Assembly (NCBI RefSeq): GCF_020176715.1
Contig: NZ_JAIVMF010000019.1
Span: forward strand, 1 to 64,000
Origin: Stappia stellulata
GTDB taxonomy: Bacteria > Pseudomonadota > Alphaproteobacteria > Rhizobiales > Stappiaceae
Reading direction: 5' to 3'
Length of the DNA: 64,000 nucleotides
In this document: positions 36,219 to 45,448 of the stretch, one piece after another
Layout: each line of letters begins with the position of its first letter
Numbering within the stretch: the stretch's first letter is position 1
Program-made: the position numbers and the translations under genes
The notes under the pieces: generated by a model
Databases searched by the model: none
The model's input: the letters and a program-made list of their open reading frames with translations, nothing else
Told to the model about the DNA's origin: nothing

Positions 36219-37586
36219 ATGGCGCAAGCACTGGCCCCCGTAACGGCGCTGTTGTTGTCGATTGCCCTGCTGATCGCGGGACATGGCCTGCAGAGCACGC
36301 TGCTCCCGCTTGCCGGGTCTCAGGCCGCGTTCTCCGACATCGCCATCGGTGTGATTTCCTCCAGCTATTTCGTCGGGCTTGTCCTTGGCTGCATCGGCGC
36401 GCCCTATGTGATCATGCGCGCCGGCCACATCCGCGCCTTCGCCGCGCTTGTGTCGCTGATGTCGGCGGCCGCGATCCTGCATCCGATCCTGGTCGAGCCG
36501 ATTGCCTGGAGCCTGATCCGCGTCGTCTCCGGCTTCTGCCTCGCCGGCTTCTACATGATCGTGGAAAGCTGGCTGAACGAGCAGGCGAGCAACGAAAATC
36601 GCGGCACGATCATGTCGATCTACATTGTGCTGGTCTACACCGCGATGACGCTTGGCCAGGTGTCGATCACGGCGATGGATATTTCCACCTTCGTGCCCTT
36701 CGCGGTTGCCTCGGTGGCGGTGAGCCTCGCGGTCATTCCGGTCTCGCTGACCACGGCGAACCAACCCGCGCCGATCACCGTGGTTCGGTTCCGCCCGGCA
36801 AAGCTCTATCGCACCTCGCCGACGGCGCTGGTCGCGGTGCTGCTGATCGGCGTGACCCAGGGCGGCCTGTGGATGATGGCGCCGCTCTATGCCATCCAGA
36901 TCGGCCTTTCGACCGACAATGCGGCCTTCTTCGCGGCGACCCTCGTCGGCGCCGGCGCCCTGTCGCAATGGCCGATCGGCCGCCTGTCGGACCGGATGGA
37001 TCGCCGCTACGTGCTGCTTGGACTGGCGGTGACGGCGGTGATCGTCAGCCTGATCTTCTCGACGCTGACGATTTCGGGCCTTGGCATGGCGCTGATGCTT
37101 GCGCTCATGATCGGCGTGGCGACCCAGCCGGCCTATGCCATCGCCGCCTCGCATGCCTATGACTATGCAGATGCCGACGACTACGTCGAGACCTCCTCGG
37201 GGCTGACGCTCGCCTTCGGCATCGGCTCGGCGGTCGGCCCGATCTGCGCCTCGCTGGTGATGGCGCGTGTCGGACCCTCTGGCCTGTTCCTCCAGGTCGC
37301 GCTGGTCCAGCTGGTGATGGGCGGCTACATCGTCTCGCGCCTGTTCCAGCGCTCGTCGCTCTCCACCGAGGAGAAGACCGATTACGACTACGCCTCCACC
37401 GCGCAGGTCGGTTCGGTGATCACGCCCGAGCCGCTCGACCTTGACGATTCGCTCGTGATTCCGCCGGAAGAGTTTCCGGCCTATGAGAACGAGCTGGATG
37501 GCGCAGAGGTGCACATCATGGACGAGGTCGTGGCGGCCGCGTCGAACGAGGACGAGCCGGAGGCCAGCCCGCTGAAGACCGCGTGA
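36219..37586 (+). CDS. MFS transporter with acidic C-terminal extension
   Basis: A 455-residue permease with about 12 hydrophobic segments. It resembles the YcaD/UMF2-like MFS group: LLIAGHGLQSTLLPLAGSQAAF, LGCIGAPYVIMRAGHIRAFA, WLNEQASNENRGTIMSIYI and QWPIGRLSDRMDRRYVL (segments shortened). The last ~75 residues are hydrophilic and strongly acidic (EEFPAYENELDGAEVHIMDE), an extension beyond the usual transporter core that may be cytoplasmic and regulatory. The ATG at 36219 follows GGAG by eight bases. Two palindromes and a TTGACA lie upstream. The substrate is unknown. Confidence 0.82.
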   Translation: MAQALAPVTALLLSIALLIAGHGLQSTLLPLAGSQAAFSDIAIGVISSSYFVGLVLGCIGAPYVIMRAGHIRAFAALVSLMSAAAILHPILVEPIAWSLIRVVSGFCLAGFYMIVESWLNEQASNENRGTIMSIYIVLVYTAMTLGQVSITAMDISTFVPFAVASVAVSLAVIPVSLTTANQPAPITVVRFRPAKLYRTSPTALVAVLLIGVTQGGLWMMAPLYAIQIGLSTDNAAFFAATLVGAGALSQWPIGRLSDRMDRRYVLLGLAVTAVIVSLIFSTLTISGLGMALMLALMIGVATQPAYAIAASHAYDYADADDYVETSSGLTLAFGIGSAVGPICASLVMARVGPSGLFLQVALVQLVMGGYIVSRLFQRSSLSTEEKTDYDYASTAQVGSVITPEPLDLDDSLVIPPEEFPAYENELDGAEVHIMDEVVAAASNEDEPEASPLKTA

Positions 37587-37655
37587 CGCGGCCCGGCATC
37601 GGCTGCGGCAATTGAGCGCTCGACGCGCAGATGGCTTTACTGCATTGTCGCGCCG

Positions 37656-38072
37656 ATGATCGGGATGAGCACCTTTTTCAAGAGCCTGCGACGCGAGGCG
37701 CTGCCTTTGGCGGTGCTTGCGATCCTTGCGCTCGTGCTCCAGGGCATCGCCGGGCCGGTCGTTTCGGCGGCCCGCGCGCAAGCCGAGCCCGGTCTTCAGA
37801 TCCTTTGCCTGAACGATGTCGCCGCGCCCGGCAGTTCGCAGTCCGCGCCGTCCGGACATGACGCCGGGTTCTGCACCTGCGGCCCGGTCTGCCCTCATGG
37901 CGCCGCCTGTCAGCTGTTGCGGGGCCTGGGTCCCGTTGGCTGGACCCCGCAGAGGCCGGAGGCGCCGTCCTTTGCCGCGCGCCGCGCATCCGCGCAAACG
38001 CGTCCTTCCGAACGCTTCGGCGCGCTTGGCGCTATTCGAGGCCCGCCCCGCGGTCAGATCGCGGCCGGCTGA
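37656..38072 (+). CDS. DUF2946-like small Cys-rich secreted protein
   Basis: A 138-residue protein with a hydrophobic leader (LPLAVLAILALVLQGIAGPVVSA) and a following Cys-containing stretch: ILCLNDV then HDAGFCTCGPVCPHGAAC. The CxC...C...C cluster with nearby His resembles the DUF2946 group, often found beside copper-handling genes. The C-terminal ~45 residues are basic and low complexity. Start ATG 37656 or 37665; neither has a strong ribosome-binding site. It precedes the PCu(A)C and SCO genes, so a copper-related role is likely but unproven. Confidence 0.6.
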   Translation: MIGMSTFFKSLRREALPLAVLAILALVLQGIAGPVVSAARAQAEPGLQILCLNDVAAPGSSQSAPSGHDAGFCTCGPVCPHGAACQLLRGLGPVGWTPQRPEAPSFAARRASAQTRPSERFGALGAIRGPPRGQIAAG

Positions 38073-38200
38073 CGCGCTATCCGCGTCGCTCTGCCGGTTT
38101 GATGCGCGGGCCGGATGTCTTCCGGCCGTCCCTGATTGATTTCGGCCGTGCCGCGGCGAGACCGCCGACCGTAGGCCGACATTTCCGGAATGGACTGAAC

Positions 38201-38752
38201 ATGACGTTTTTCAAGACCCTTCTCGTTGCGGCCGCCCTTGCGTCCGCGTCGCTGGCGACCGTTTCCCTGCCGGCCGTGGCCGGGGACATCGCTCTCGGCG
38301 ATCTGACGCTGTCCGGTGCCTGGACGCGCGCCACCCCGCCGCGCGCCGTTGCCGGCGGCGGTTTCATCACCATCGTCAACGCCGGGGAAGAGGACCGGCT
38401 GGTCTCCGCGCAGGCTGGCGTCTCCGACAAGACGGAACTGCATGAAATGGCGGTCGTCGACGGCGTGATGAAGATGCGCGAAATGGCCGACGGCATTGCC
38501 GTTCCCGCCAAGGGCACGCTGGAACTCAAGCCCGGCAGCTACCATGTGATGTTTCTGGGCCTGAATGCACCGCTCAAGCAGGGCGATGTCGTGCCGGTCA
38601 CGCTCACCTTCGAAAAGGCCGGTTCGGTCGAGGTGCCCTTTGCCGTGGAGAAGATCGGTGCCAAGGGAATGGGCATGCAGCAGGGCCACGGTCAGATGAA
38701 CGGTGGCATGAAGGCCGGCGGCGGCATGAAACACGGCCAGCCCAAGAACTGA
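38201..38752 (+). CDS. PCu(A)C periplasmic copper chaperone
   Basis: A 183-residue exported protein with signal peptide (KTLLVAAALASASLATVSLPAVAG). It carries the Cu(I) motif HEM...M...HVM: TELHEMAVVDGVMKMREM then GSYHVMFLGL, where His and Met ligands match the family H-(M)-x10-M-x21-H-x-M pattern. The Met/His-rich tail (GMGMQQGHGQMNGGMKAGG) may bind extra copper. It delivers copper to cytochrome c oxidase CuA or CuB sites with SCO, whose gene starts seven bases downstream. Confidence 0.92.
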   Translation: MTFFKTLLVAAALASASLATVSLPAVAGDIALGDLTLSGAWTRATPPRAVAGGGFITIVNAGEEDRLVSAQAGVSDKTELHEMAVVDGVMKMREMADGIAVPAKGTLELKPGSYHVMFLGLNAPLKQGDVVPVTLTFEKAGSVEVPFAVEKIGAKGMGMQQGHGQMNGGMKAGGGMKHGQPKN

Positions 38753-38759
38753 GGACGGT

Positions 38760-39377
38760 ATGTCTGGATTGAAAATGCTTCGCTACGGTGCCTGGGCGGC
38801 TGTCGTCCTGGTCATCGCCGCCGTCGCGTTCGTGACGGTCAACCACTACCGCGAAGCGGGAGGCGGGGGATCCTTTTCCCCCGTCGCCAGCATCGGCGGT
38901 CCCTTCACCCTGACCGACGCGGCCGCCGGCAAGACGGTGACGGAAGCGGATTTCAAGGGAACGCCGAATGCGTTCTTCTTCGGCTTCACCTTCTGTCCGG
39001 ACGTCTGCCCGACGACGCTCGCCGAAGCGCAAGGCTGGATCGAGGAACTGGGCGCGGATGCCGACAAGATCGACTTCGCCTTCATCTCCGTCGATCCCGA
39101 ACGCGACACGCCCGAGGTGATGCGCGACTATGTGGCGGCCTTCGACCAGCGCATCCGCCCGCTGACCGGCACGCGCGAACAGGTTGATGAAATCGTCAAG
39201 GCCTACCGCGTCTATGCCAAACGGGTGGAGCTCGACGATGGCGACTACACCATGGACCATTCGGCCTCCGTCTTTTTGATGGATGCCGACAACCGCTTCG
39301 TGGGAACCATCGCCTATGGCGAGGCGCATGAAAACGCGATGGCCAAGCTGCGCCGCTTGATCGATGCCGGCTCCTGA
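38760..39377 (+). CDS. SCO1/SenC family copper protein
   Basis: A 205-residue membrane-anchored thioredoxin-fold protein: one N-terminal transmembrane helix (WAAVVLVIAAVAFVTV), then the periplasmic domain with the copper/redox motif FTFCPDVCPTTL (CxxxC), the FISVDPERDTPEVM block, and the third ligand region TMDHSASVFLMD (His). It metallates or reduces the CuA centre of cytochrome oxidase. It is in tight tandem with PCu(A)C, so the two are likely an operon. Confidence 0.94.
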   Translation: MSGLKMLRYGAWAAVVLVIAAVAFVTVNHYREAGGGGSFSPVASIGGPFTLTDAAAGKTVTEADFKGTPNAFFFGFTFCPDVCPTTLAEAQGWIEELGADADKIDFAFISVDPERDTPEVMRDYVAAFDQRIRPLTGTREQVDEIVKAYRVYAKRVELDDGDYTMDHSASVFLMDADNRFVGTIAYGEAHENAMAKLRRLIDAGS

Positions 39378-39392
39378 CGGACACTGGAAGTC

Positions 39393-39548
39393 ATGAGCAC
39401 GTCGTCCGCCTCCCTGCGCACGCCCCTGATGGTGCTTGGCGCCCTTCTTGTCGCGATCCTCTTCGCGGCAACGGGCGCCCTGTGGTGGCGCTATGGCGAG
39501 AGCGTCTTCGTCGACCGGCTGCTGACGGGGCTGGCCAATTGCTTCTGA
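39393..39548 (+). CDS. 51-residue single-span membrane protein
   Basis: A short gene of 51 codons plus stop. The protein starts MSTSSASLRTPLMVLGALL, has one hydrophobic helix (about 12-30), then WWRYGESVFVDRLLTGLANCF. The ATG has GGAAG five bases upstream and follows the SCO stop by 15 bases, so it is probably translated with the copper genes. The end WWRYGE...D-R-L...C-F looks like conserved sequence. Function unknown; an oxidase-assembly accessory is possible. Confidence 0.65.
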   Translation: MSTSSASLRTPLMVLGALLVAILFAATGALWWRYGESVFVDRLLTGLANCF

Positions 39549-39569
39549 GCAGCGGGCGGGGCCCCGGCA

Positions 39570-40313
39570 ATGGCTGAGCGCGAGCGGCTGGACACGGTGA
39601 TGGTCGCGCGCGGCCTGGCCGAGACCCGCGCCCGTGCCCGCGACGCGATCCTGCGCGGCACCGTGCGTGTTGACGGTCAGGTGGTTGAAAAGCCGGGTCA
39701 GAAGGTGCCGGTGGACGCGGCACTGGAGACCGGCGATCCGGCGGCGGCCTATGTGTCGCGCGCCGCGCTCAAGCTCAAGGCCGCGCTGGAAGTCTTTGCG
39801 ATCGATGTCGCGGGTAGGATCGCGCTCGATCTCGGCGCCTCTACCGGCGGTTTCACGCAGGTTCTTCTGGAGGCGGGCGCCGCCCGCGTCCATGCGATCG
39901 ACGTCGGCCATGGCCAGCTGCATCCGCGCATTGCCGCCGATCCGCGCGTCAATCGGCGCGACGGGGTCAATGCCCGCGCGCTGACACGTGACGATCTCGA
40001 CGGGGACACGCCAGCGATCGTCGTGTCCGACATGAGCTTCATCTCGCTGCGTCTTGCCTTGCCGCCCGCGCTGGAGCTGGCGGCACCGGGCGCGCGCGGG
40101 GTCTTTCTGGTCAAGCCGCAGTTCGAGATCGGCCGCGAAGGCGTCGGCAAGAAGGGGCTGGTCGAACCGAAGGCTGCCGAACGCACCGCGCGGGCGCTGG
40201 CCGAGTGGTTCGATGCCCAACCCGGGTGGTCCTCGATCGGGTTCGAGCCCTCGCCGATCACCGGCGGCGACGGCAATCGCGAGTGGCTGCTGGCCGGCCG
40301 AAAGGACGGCTGA
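39570..40313 (+). CDS. tlyA: TlyA family RNA methyltransferase
   Basis: A 247-residue protein with an N-terminal S4 RNA-binding domain (RLDTVMVARGLAETRARARDA, then GTVRVDGQVVEKPGQKV) and a C-terminal FtsJ-like methyltransferase. The SAM-binding motif ALDLGASTGGFTQVLLEAGA is complete, with VVSDMSFISLRLALP as the catalytic DxSF-like block and FLVKPQFEIGR following. It 2'-O-methylates rRNA in characterised relatives. In many genomes it is named hemolysin A, a misnomer. Part of a plus-strand run with two other methyltransferases. Confidence 0.92.
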   Translation: MAERERLDTVMVARGLAETRARARDAILRGTVRVDGQVVEKPGQKVPVDAALETGDPAAAYVSRAALKLKAALEVFAIDVAGRIALDLGASTGGFTQVLLEAGAARVHAIDVGHGQLHPRIAADPRVNRRDGVNARALTRDDLDGDTPAIVVSDMSFISLRLALPPALELAAPGARGVFLVKPQFEIGREGVGKKGLVEPKAAERTARALAEWFDAQPGWSSIGFEPSPITGGDGNREWLLAGRKDG

Positions 40314-40371
40314 CGATCGCCCGATACGCGATTGTCTTGCCTTTCCGCCTGCATCCCTGTAACCGGCGCGG

Positions 40372-41631
40372 ATGACAAGCGAGATCACCTGCACCATCGA
40401 GACCCTGGCCCACAAGGGCGAGGGGCGCGCCGAGACGGCCGACGGCCCCGTCCATGTTCCCTTCACGCTGCCCGGTGAGACCGTGCGCATTGCCCGCGAC
40501 GACGGTCGTGCGCGGCTCCTGGAGGTGCTGACGCCGGCGCCGGAGCGCGTCGAGCCGCTGTGTCCGCATTTCGGCACCTGTGGCGGCTGCGCCCTTCAGC
40601 ACATGGACCAGCGGGCGATCCTCGACTGGAAACGCGATCAGGTGATCGCGGCTCTCGCCGCGCGCGGGTTTGCCGATGTCGACGGTCTTGTCGAGCCGAC
40701 GGTGGATGCCACCGGAGAGGGACGCCGCCGCGCGGTCTTTGCCGCCGCGCGCGCCGGATCGCGGGTGATGCTCGGCTTTCACGAACGCGCCAGCCACCGT
40801 CTGGTGGACCTGCGGGTCTGTCCGGTGGTCTTGCCGGAAATTGTCGCGGCGATGGACGATCTGCGCGAGCTGGCATCGCTGGTCATGCCGCGCAAGGGGG
40901 AGGTGACCCTCACCGTTCTTGCGACCGGGACCGGCCTCGATGTGGCGCTGGCGACACCGGCAAAGATTTCTCCGCGCAGCGTGCCGCAGATCGTCGAGCG
41001 GGCGATGGGAGCGGGGTTCGCGCGCCTGTCGCTCAACGGCGAGACCCTTGTGGAGGCGCGTGCGCCGATCCTCTCCGTCGACGGGCTGCCGCTTGTTCCG
41101 CCACCCGGCGGCTTCGTGCAGGCAACGCTGGCCGGCGAGCAGGCCCTTGCCAAGCGCGTGCTGGAATGTGTGGGCAAGGCGCGCAATGTCGCGGATCTCT
41201 TCGCCGGCTCCGGCACTTTCGCGCTCAGGCTTGCCCGCCGTGCCCGGGTGCATGCGCTGGAAGGCGACCGGGCCGCGCTGAAAGCCCTCGATGGGGCGAT
41301 GCGCGCCGGTGCGGGCGCCTTGCGCGAGGTGCGGGGCGAGCGCCGCGACCTGTTCCGCAATCCGCTGACCGCAACGGATCTCGACGATTTCGGCGATGGC
41401 TACGACGCGGTCGTCTTCGATCCGCCGCGCGCCGGTGCCGAGGCGCAGGCGCGCGAACTTGCGCTTTCCAAGGTGAAGACGGTGGTGGCCGTCTCGTGCA
41501 ACCCGGCGACCCTTGCGCGCGATTTGCGCCACCTCGTTGACGGTGGCTACCGGCTTCGCTCGGTGCTGCCCGTGGATCAGTTCCGCTTTTCGCCCCATAT
41601 TGAGGTGGTGGCAGGCCTGACGCGCGACTGA
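40372..41631 (+). CDS. 23S rRNA (uracil-C5)-methyltransferase, RlmD/TrmA-like
   Basis: A 419-residue RNA m5U methyltransferase. A TRAM-like N terminus (ETLAHKGEGRAE...VPFTLPGE) is followed by a [4Fe-4S] site CPHFGTCGGCALQHM with a further Cys in VCPVV. The C-terminal domain has FAGSGTFALRLA (SAM), VVFDPPRAGAEAQ, and the catalytic nucleophile SCNPATLARDL. RlmD and TrmA-type targets cannot be separated by eye, but the Fe-S cluster favours RlmD/RumA. Lies 58 bases after tlyA. Confidence 0.9.
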   Translation: MTSEITCTIETLAHKGEGRAETADGPVHVPFTLPGETVRIARDDGRARLLEVLTPAPERVEPLCPHFGTCGGCALQHMDQRAILDWKRDQVIAALAARGFADVDGLVEPTVDATGEGRRRAVFAAARAGSRVMLGFHERASHRLVDLRVCPVVLPEIVAAMDDLRELASLVMPRKGEVTLTVLATGTGLDVALATPAKISPRSVPQIVERAMGAGFARLSLNGETLVEARAPILSVDGLPLVPPPGGFVQATLAGEQALAKRVLECVGKARNVADLFAGSGTFALRLARRARVHALEGDRAALKALDGAMRAGAGALREVRGERRDLFRNPLTATDLDDFGDGYDAVVFDPPRAGAEAQARELALSKVKTVVAVSCNPATLARDLRHLVDGGYRLRSVLPVDQFRFSPHIEVVAGLTRD

Positions 41632-41666
41632 TCGCACGCCTCCTGCCTGAGGGACAGGAGGCCGAG

Positions 41667-42770
41667 ATGTCGGAAACCGCGCTTTCAACCTGGACACGGC
41701 GGGCACGTTATGCGGCCCGTCAGGGCGCGCGCGTGACGTGGTTCGCCGCTCATGGCGAACTGGCGCAGGCGATCACCCGCCGCGTGTCCCGTCGGCACCG
41801 GACGGAAGAGGCGGAGGCTCCGTCCCCCGCCGCGCCGCGAAAGCCGCGCCGCAACACGCCGGATCAGCGGCGCCTGTTCGCGCAGATCGCGGATCTGTTT
41901 CGCCGCGACCTCGCCAATATCGAGGCGGGGCACTATCCGGTGCCGGACGGCGAGTTCGGCTCGCCGCTCAGGTTTCTCGATCTCAGCCGGCGCTTCCTGC
42001 GGGACGTCCCGGAGGTTGCCCGGCGGCGCGTGACGGGCGCGCATCAGGAGGTCTTCGAGGCAACGCGCGAGGCGCCGAAGGGCCTGCCGCGCTACTATCG
42101 CCAGAACTTTCACTATCAGACCGACGGCTGGCTCTCGCGCGACAGCGCCCGGATCTACGACTTTCAGGTCGAGGTGTTGTTCAAGGGAGCGACGGCGGCG
42201 ATGCGGCGCCAGGCGCTGGTGCCCTTGTCGCAGCTGTTGCGCCAGCGCGATCAGCGCCATGTCGCCTATGCCGACATCGCCTGCGGCACGGGCGGACTGC
42301 TCGCGCCGGCGCTTGGTGCCTTTCCGCGCATGCGGGGGCTCGGTGTGGACCTGTCGCACCCCTATCTCCAGCATGCCCGCGCGGCCTTGCCGAAGCGTGC
42401 CCGCGGCCGGGCTTCCTTCGTCACCGCGCCGGCGGAGGCCTTGCCCTTCGCCGACGACAGTCTCGACGTTGCAAGCTGCGTCTATCTGTTTCACGAATTG
42501 CCGCCGAAGATCCGCCGCGCGGTGGCGGGCGAATTCGCCCGCGTGCTGAAGCCCGGCGGCCGGCTGATCTTCGCCGACAGCTTGCAGGCGGGCGACCTGC
42601 CGGAAAACGACGGTCTGCTCGAGCTGTTTCCAGCACTTTTTCACGAGCCCTATTACGCGGGCTATCTGACGGACGATCTCGACGGGGCGTTCGCGGCGGC
42701 GGGCCTGCGGCGCCGGGACCTGACCTGCGCCTTTCTGACGCGCATCGCCGTCTACGAGAAACAGGCCTGA
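41667..42770 (+). CDS. Class I SAM-dependent methyltransferase (UbiE-like)
   Basis: A 367-residue protein with an unusually long N-terminal region (about 190 residues, basic) before a methyltransferase domain: YADIACGTGGLLAPALG (SAM motif I), GVDLSHPYLQHAR, and the VASCVYLFHELPPKIRR block typical of UbiE/COQ5-like enzymes. The substrate is unknown. AGGAGG precedes the ATG. It is the last of three consecutive methyltransferase genes. Confidence 0.82.
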   Translation: MSETALSTWTRRARYAARQGARVTWFAAHGELAQAITRRVSRRHRTEEAEAPSPAAPRKPRRNTPDQRRLFAQIADLFRRDLANIEAGHYPVPDGEFGSPLRFLDLSRRFLRDVPEVARRRVTGAHQEVFEATREAPKGLPRYYRQNFHYQTDGWLSRDSARIYDFQVEVLFKGATAAMRRQALVPLSQLLRQRDQRHVAYADIACGTGGLLAPALGAFPRMRGLGVDLSHPYLQHARAALPKRARGRASFVTAPAEALPFADDSLDVASCVYLFHELPPKIRRAVAGEFARVLKPGGRLIFADSLQAGDLPENDGLLELFPALFHEPYYAGYLTDDLDGAFAAAGLRRRDLTCAFLTRIAVYEKQA

Positions 42771-42782
42771 GGAGGGAGCGGG

Positions 42783-43064
42783 TCAGTCGACGTCGAGCGG
42801 TTCCGTGCCGGCTGCGCTGCCGTCCTCGGCAAGCTGGATCTTTTCCACCTTGGCCTCGGCCGACTTGAGCAGCCGGTCGCACTGGCGCCGCAGCGCGTCG
42901 CCGCGCGAATAGAGCTTGATGCTTTCCTCGAGCGGCACGTCGCCGCGTTCCAGCCGGCCGACGATGTCCTCGAGTTCCTTCAGCGCCGCCTCGAAGGACA
43001 GCGCCTCAATTCCCGGGTCTGTGCTCTCGCTGGTCAAGACGGGCTCCTGCGGGTCATTGTGCAT
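42783..43064 (-). CDS. xseB: Exodeoxyribonuclease VII small subunit
   Basis: A 93-residue helical protein. The core [33 protein letters not shown] (read as [20 protein letters not shown]) is the XseB signature; it forms the coiled-coil subunit that binds XseA, the ExoVII catalytic partner, for single-strand DNA degradation. The ATG at 43064 excludes an upstream reading frame overlap. It lies 77 bases downstream of the deacetylase-like gene, a common Rhizobiales order. xseA is not in the window. Confidence 0.92.
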   Translation of the reverse strand: MHNDPQEPVLTSESTDPGIEALSFEAALKELEDIVGRLERGDVPLEESIKLYSRGDALRRQCDRLLKSAEAKVEKIQLAEDGSAAGTEPLDVD

Positions 43065-43141
43065 GGGCTCAACCGTAAAGACCGGCAGCCGGCGGGGCAA
43101 GCGGCCCGCCGGCGTCGTGAACAGCTTAAGGGGGCGGTCGC

Positions 43142-44071
43142 TCAGGCGTTCATCAAGGTCATGACATGGGCCGCGACGGAGCGCGCCAGACCCTCCAGAT
43201 CGTAGCCGCCTTCCAGAAGCGACACGACGCGTCCCTCGCACTGCCGGTCGGCAAGCTCCATCAGCTTGACGGTCGCCCAGGCGAAGTCGGCCTCGACCAG
43301 CCGCAAGCCGCCGAGCGGATCGCGCACATGCGCGTCGAAACCGGCCGAAATGATCAGAAGATCGGGCGAAAAGGCTTCCAGACGCGGCAGGATGGCGATC
43401 TCCATCGCCTCGCGGAACTCCGCGCCGCCGTCGCCGGCGGCAAGCGGAGCATTGACGATGGTGTCCGCCTCGCCGCGCTCGTTGGCGGCCCCCGAGCCGG
43501 GGTAGAGCGGCATCTGGTGGGTGGAGCAATACATCACCGTCGGATCGTTCCAGAAGATATCCTGGGTGCCGTTGCCGTGATGCACGTCGAAGTCGACGAT
43601 GGCGACCCGCTCGGCGCCATAGGCGGACTGGGCGTAGCGCGCGGCCACCGCCGCATTGTTGAAGAAGCAAAAGCCCATGGCACGGGCGCGCTCGGCATGG
43701 TGGCCCGGCGGCCGGCTGGCGGAAAAGGCGTTGGTCACCTTCTTCTGCATGACCTCGTCGACCGCGCGGCAGGCACCGCCGACGCCACGCATCACCGCTT
43801 CCCAGCTCCCCGGCGACAAGGTCGTGTCGGCATCGATGCGCACCAGCCCGTCCGTCGGTGCGGAGGTGTGCACCATGTCGATATAGTCCGACGGATGCGC
43901 GCGGGCGATGTCGACGATGCGTCCCATCGGGGCGACGTCACGCTCCAGCGACTGAAAGCGCTCGTGCTCAAGGATCCGGTCGATGGCGCGGATCCGGTCC
44001 GGGCGTTCGGGATGGCCGACGGGCGTCAGGTGGTCGAGGTAGGATGTATGGTGCAGGAAGAGAGTGGCCAA
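43142..44071 (-). CDS. Histone deacetylase-like (acetylpolyamine amidohydrolase) family protein
   Basis: A 309-residue zinc-dependent deacetylase-like protein. Signatures are [34 protein letters not shown] (His pair and the active-site His), [15 protein letters not shown] (zinc ligands), and [19 protein letters not shown]. Bacterial relatives act on acetylpolyamines or acetylated small amines. The start is TTG 44071 (GAGG upstream), which gives the family N terminus ATLFLHH; ATG 44116 is the alternative. Expressed with xseB, probably. Confidence 0.88.
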   Translation of the reverse strand: MATLFLHHTSYLDHLTPVGHPERPDRIRAIDRILEHERFQSLERDVAPMGRIVDIARAHPSDYIDMVHTSAPTDGLVRIDADTTLSPGSWEAVMRGVGGACRAVDEVMQKKVTNAFSASRPPGHHAERARAMGFCFFNNAAVAARYAQSAYGAERVAIVDFDVHHGNGTQDIFWNDPTVMYCSTHQMPLYPGSGAANERGEADTIVNAPLAAGDGGAEFREAMEIAILPRLEAFSPDLLIISAGFDAHVRDPLGGLRLVEADFAWATVKLMELADRQCEGRVVSLLEGGYDLEGLARSVAAHVMTLMNA

Positions 44072-44443
44072 GCGCGTTTCCTCAAAGTGCTTTTTTGACA
44101 AAGCTGTTGCCGGCATCAGACCGGCCGCGCGCGAGGCTGTCAATGCGAGAGGTCAAACCGGCATGGGGATAGGCAGCGGTCTCGACGCAAAAAACCGGGA
44201 CCGCATTTCCATGACGGTCCCGGGGCGCAAGGTGCGGGCGTGAGACGGCCCGTTGGGGAGGTTCGCTGCAAGCTGCATTCCATTTGTAATACTAAATGAT
44301 TCGCCGGGGCGTTAGAAGGCGCTGGCGGCGAATTGTGAAATAAAATTTCCCTCACGCGGTGTCGAGGTGTAAAAGATGACAATCTGCCGGAGAATTTATT
44401 GTGATAATTTCAGTGACGCGTTGCTGGCAGGAGCGCAGACGCC
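44072..44443. other. 372-bp intergenic region with minus-strand terminator
   Basis: No gene supported. It contains the terminator at 44189-44223 and an AT-rich stretch around 44280-44420 with TAATACTAAATG. The terminator could end the leftward tsaC-like transcript (its 3' end would be 220 bases beyond the stop) or a short RNA begun within the AT-rich part. Bases 44434-44444 carry CGCAGACGCCT, repeated at 45496. Confidence 0.45.
44189..44223 (-). terminator. Intrinsic terminator, minus strand
   Basis: On the minus strand CCGGGACCG pairs with CGGTCCCGG (9 bp) around an 11-base loop and is followed by six T residues. It serves a leftward transcript entering from the threonylcarbamoyl-AMP synthase gene or from the region just beyond it. 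Confidence 0.7.
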
Positions 44444-45448
44444 TCAGGACGCCGGGCGCGGGGCCGCGGCGCGGCGCAGCCGGTCGTTAATCGCCTCGCC
44501 GAGACCCTCTTCCGGGATCGGCATGACGGCGATGCTGCGCGCTCCCGAGGCGTCGAGACGGCGCAGGGCCTGAAACAGTCGTGCCGCGGCCTGCGTGAGA
44601 TCGCCGGCAGGGCTCAGGTTTTCCACGGCAACGGCCGTGTCGGCGTCTTCGGGAAGGTCGGCGCCGAAGGCGAGCAGCGCCTCGCCGGGCAGGACGTGGG
44701 TTGCGTCCAGACGCACGCTTGCGCCGGGGGCGTAGTGAGAGCTCAGCATGCCCGGCGCAACCGGTGCCTCGGAAGTGTCAGCGGAGGGGCGCGGCGCGGC
44801 AAGGCGTGCGCCGAGCACCTGCTCGATGCGCTCCCGGGCAATGCCGCCCGGCCGCAGCAGGACCGGGTCCGGCCCGGTCAGGCCGATGATGGTCGATTCC
44901 ACGCCCACCGGCGTCGGTCCGGCGTCGATCAGCACCGCAAGCGCGGGACCGAGGTCGTCGGCAACCGCATCCGCCGTTGTTCCGGAAATGCGCCCGGAGC
45001 GGTTGGCGCTCGGCGCGGCCAGCGGCGCGCCGACGGAGCGTGCGAGCGCCCGCATCACCGGCGCTGCCGGGACCCTGAGTGCGATGCTGCCGAGACCGGC
45101 CGTGGCCAGGTCGCAGACCGGGCTGTCGGCGCGCTTCGGCAGCACCAGCGTCAGTGCACCCGGCCAGAAGGCGCTGGCGAGCGCCAGCGCGCGCGTATCG
45201 AACACCGCGTGGCGTTGCGCGGCCTCAAGGTTTTCCACATGCGCGATCAGCGGGTTGAAATGAGGCCGGCCCTTGGCGGCGAAGATCGCGGCACAGGCGG
45301 CAGGGTTGCTGGCGTCGGCCGCAAGCCCGTAGACCGTTTCCGTCGGTACGCCGACAAGCCGCCCGGCCTTGAGTGCCGCAACGGTTTGCGCGAATTCCGG
45401 CAGATCGCCGGGATCGGACACGTCGGGAGATAAGGTCCAGCGGAGCAT
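44444..45448 (-). CDS. L-threonylcarbamoyladenylate synthase (Sua5/YwlC type)
   Basis: A 334-residue enzyme that makes threonylcarbamoyl-AMP for tRNA t6A modification at position 37. The TsaC domain is present: GRLVGVPTETVYGLAADASN, KGRPHFNPLIAHV, LVLPKRADSPV, RVPAAPVMRALA, APSANRSGRISGT (segments shortened). The C-terminal ~110 residues are the Sua5 extension (PGMLSSHYAPGA). Length fits Sua5 rather than the short TsaC. The gene is bracketed by near-identical 16-mers (44433-44448 and 45495-45510). Confidence 0.93.
   Translation of the reverse strand: MLRWTLSPDVSDPGDLPEFAQTVAALKAGRLVGVPTETVYGLAADASNPAACAAIFAAKGRPHFNPLIAHVENLEAAQRHAVFDTRALALASAFWPGALTLVLPKRADSPVCDLATAGLGSIALRVPAAPVMRALARSVGAPLAAPSANRSGRISGTTADAVADDLGPALAVLIDAGPTPVGVESTIIGLTGPDPVLLRPGGIARERIEQVLGARLAAPRPSADTSEAPVAPGMLSSHYAPGASVRLDATHVLPGEALLAFGADLPEDADTAVAVENLSPAGDLTQAAARLFQALRRLDASGARSIAVMPIPEEGLGEAINDRLRRAAAPRPAS

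Noticed and set aside
38604-40577. 657-codon minus-strand frame across SCO and tlyA
   Set aside because: It spans two well-supported plus-strand genes and lacks domains.
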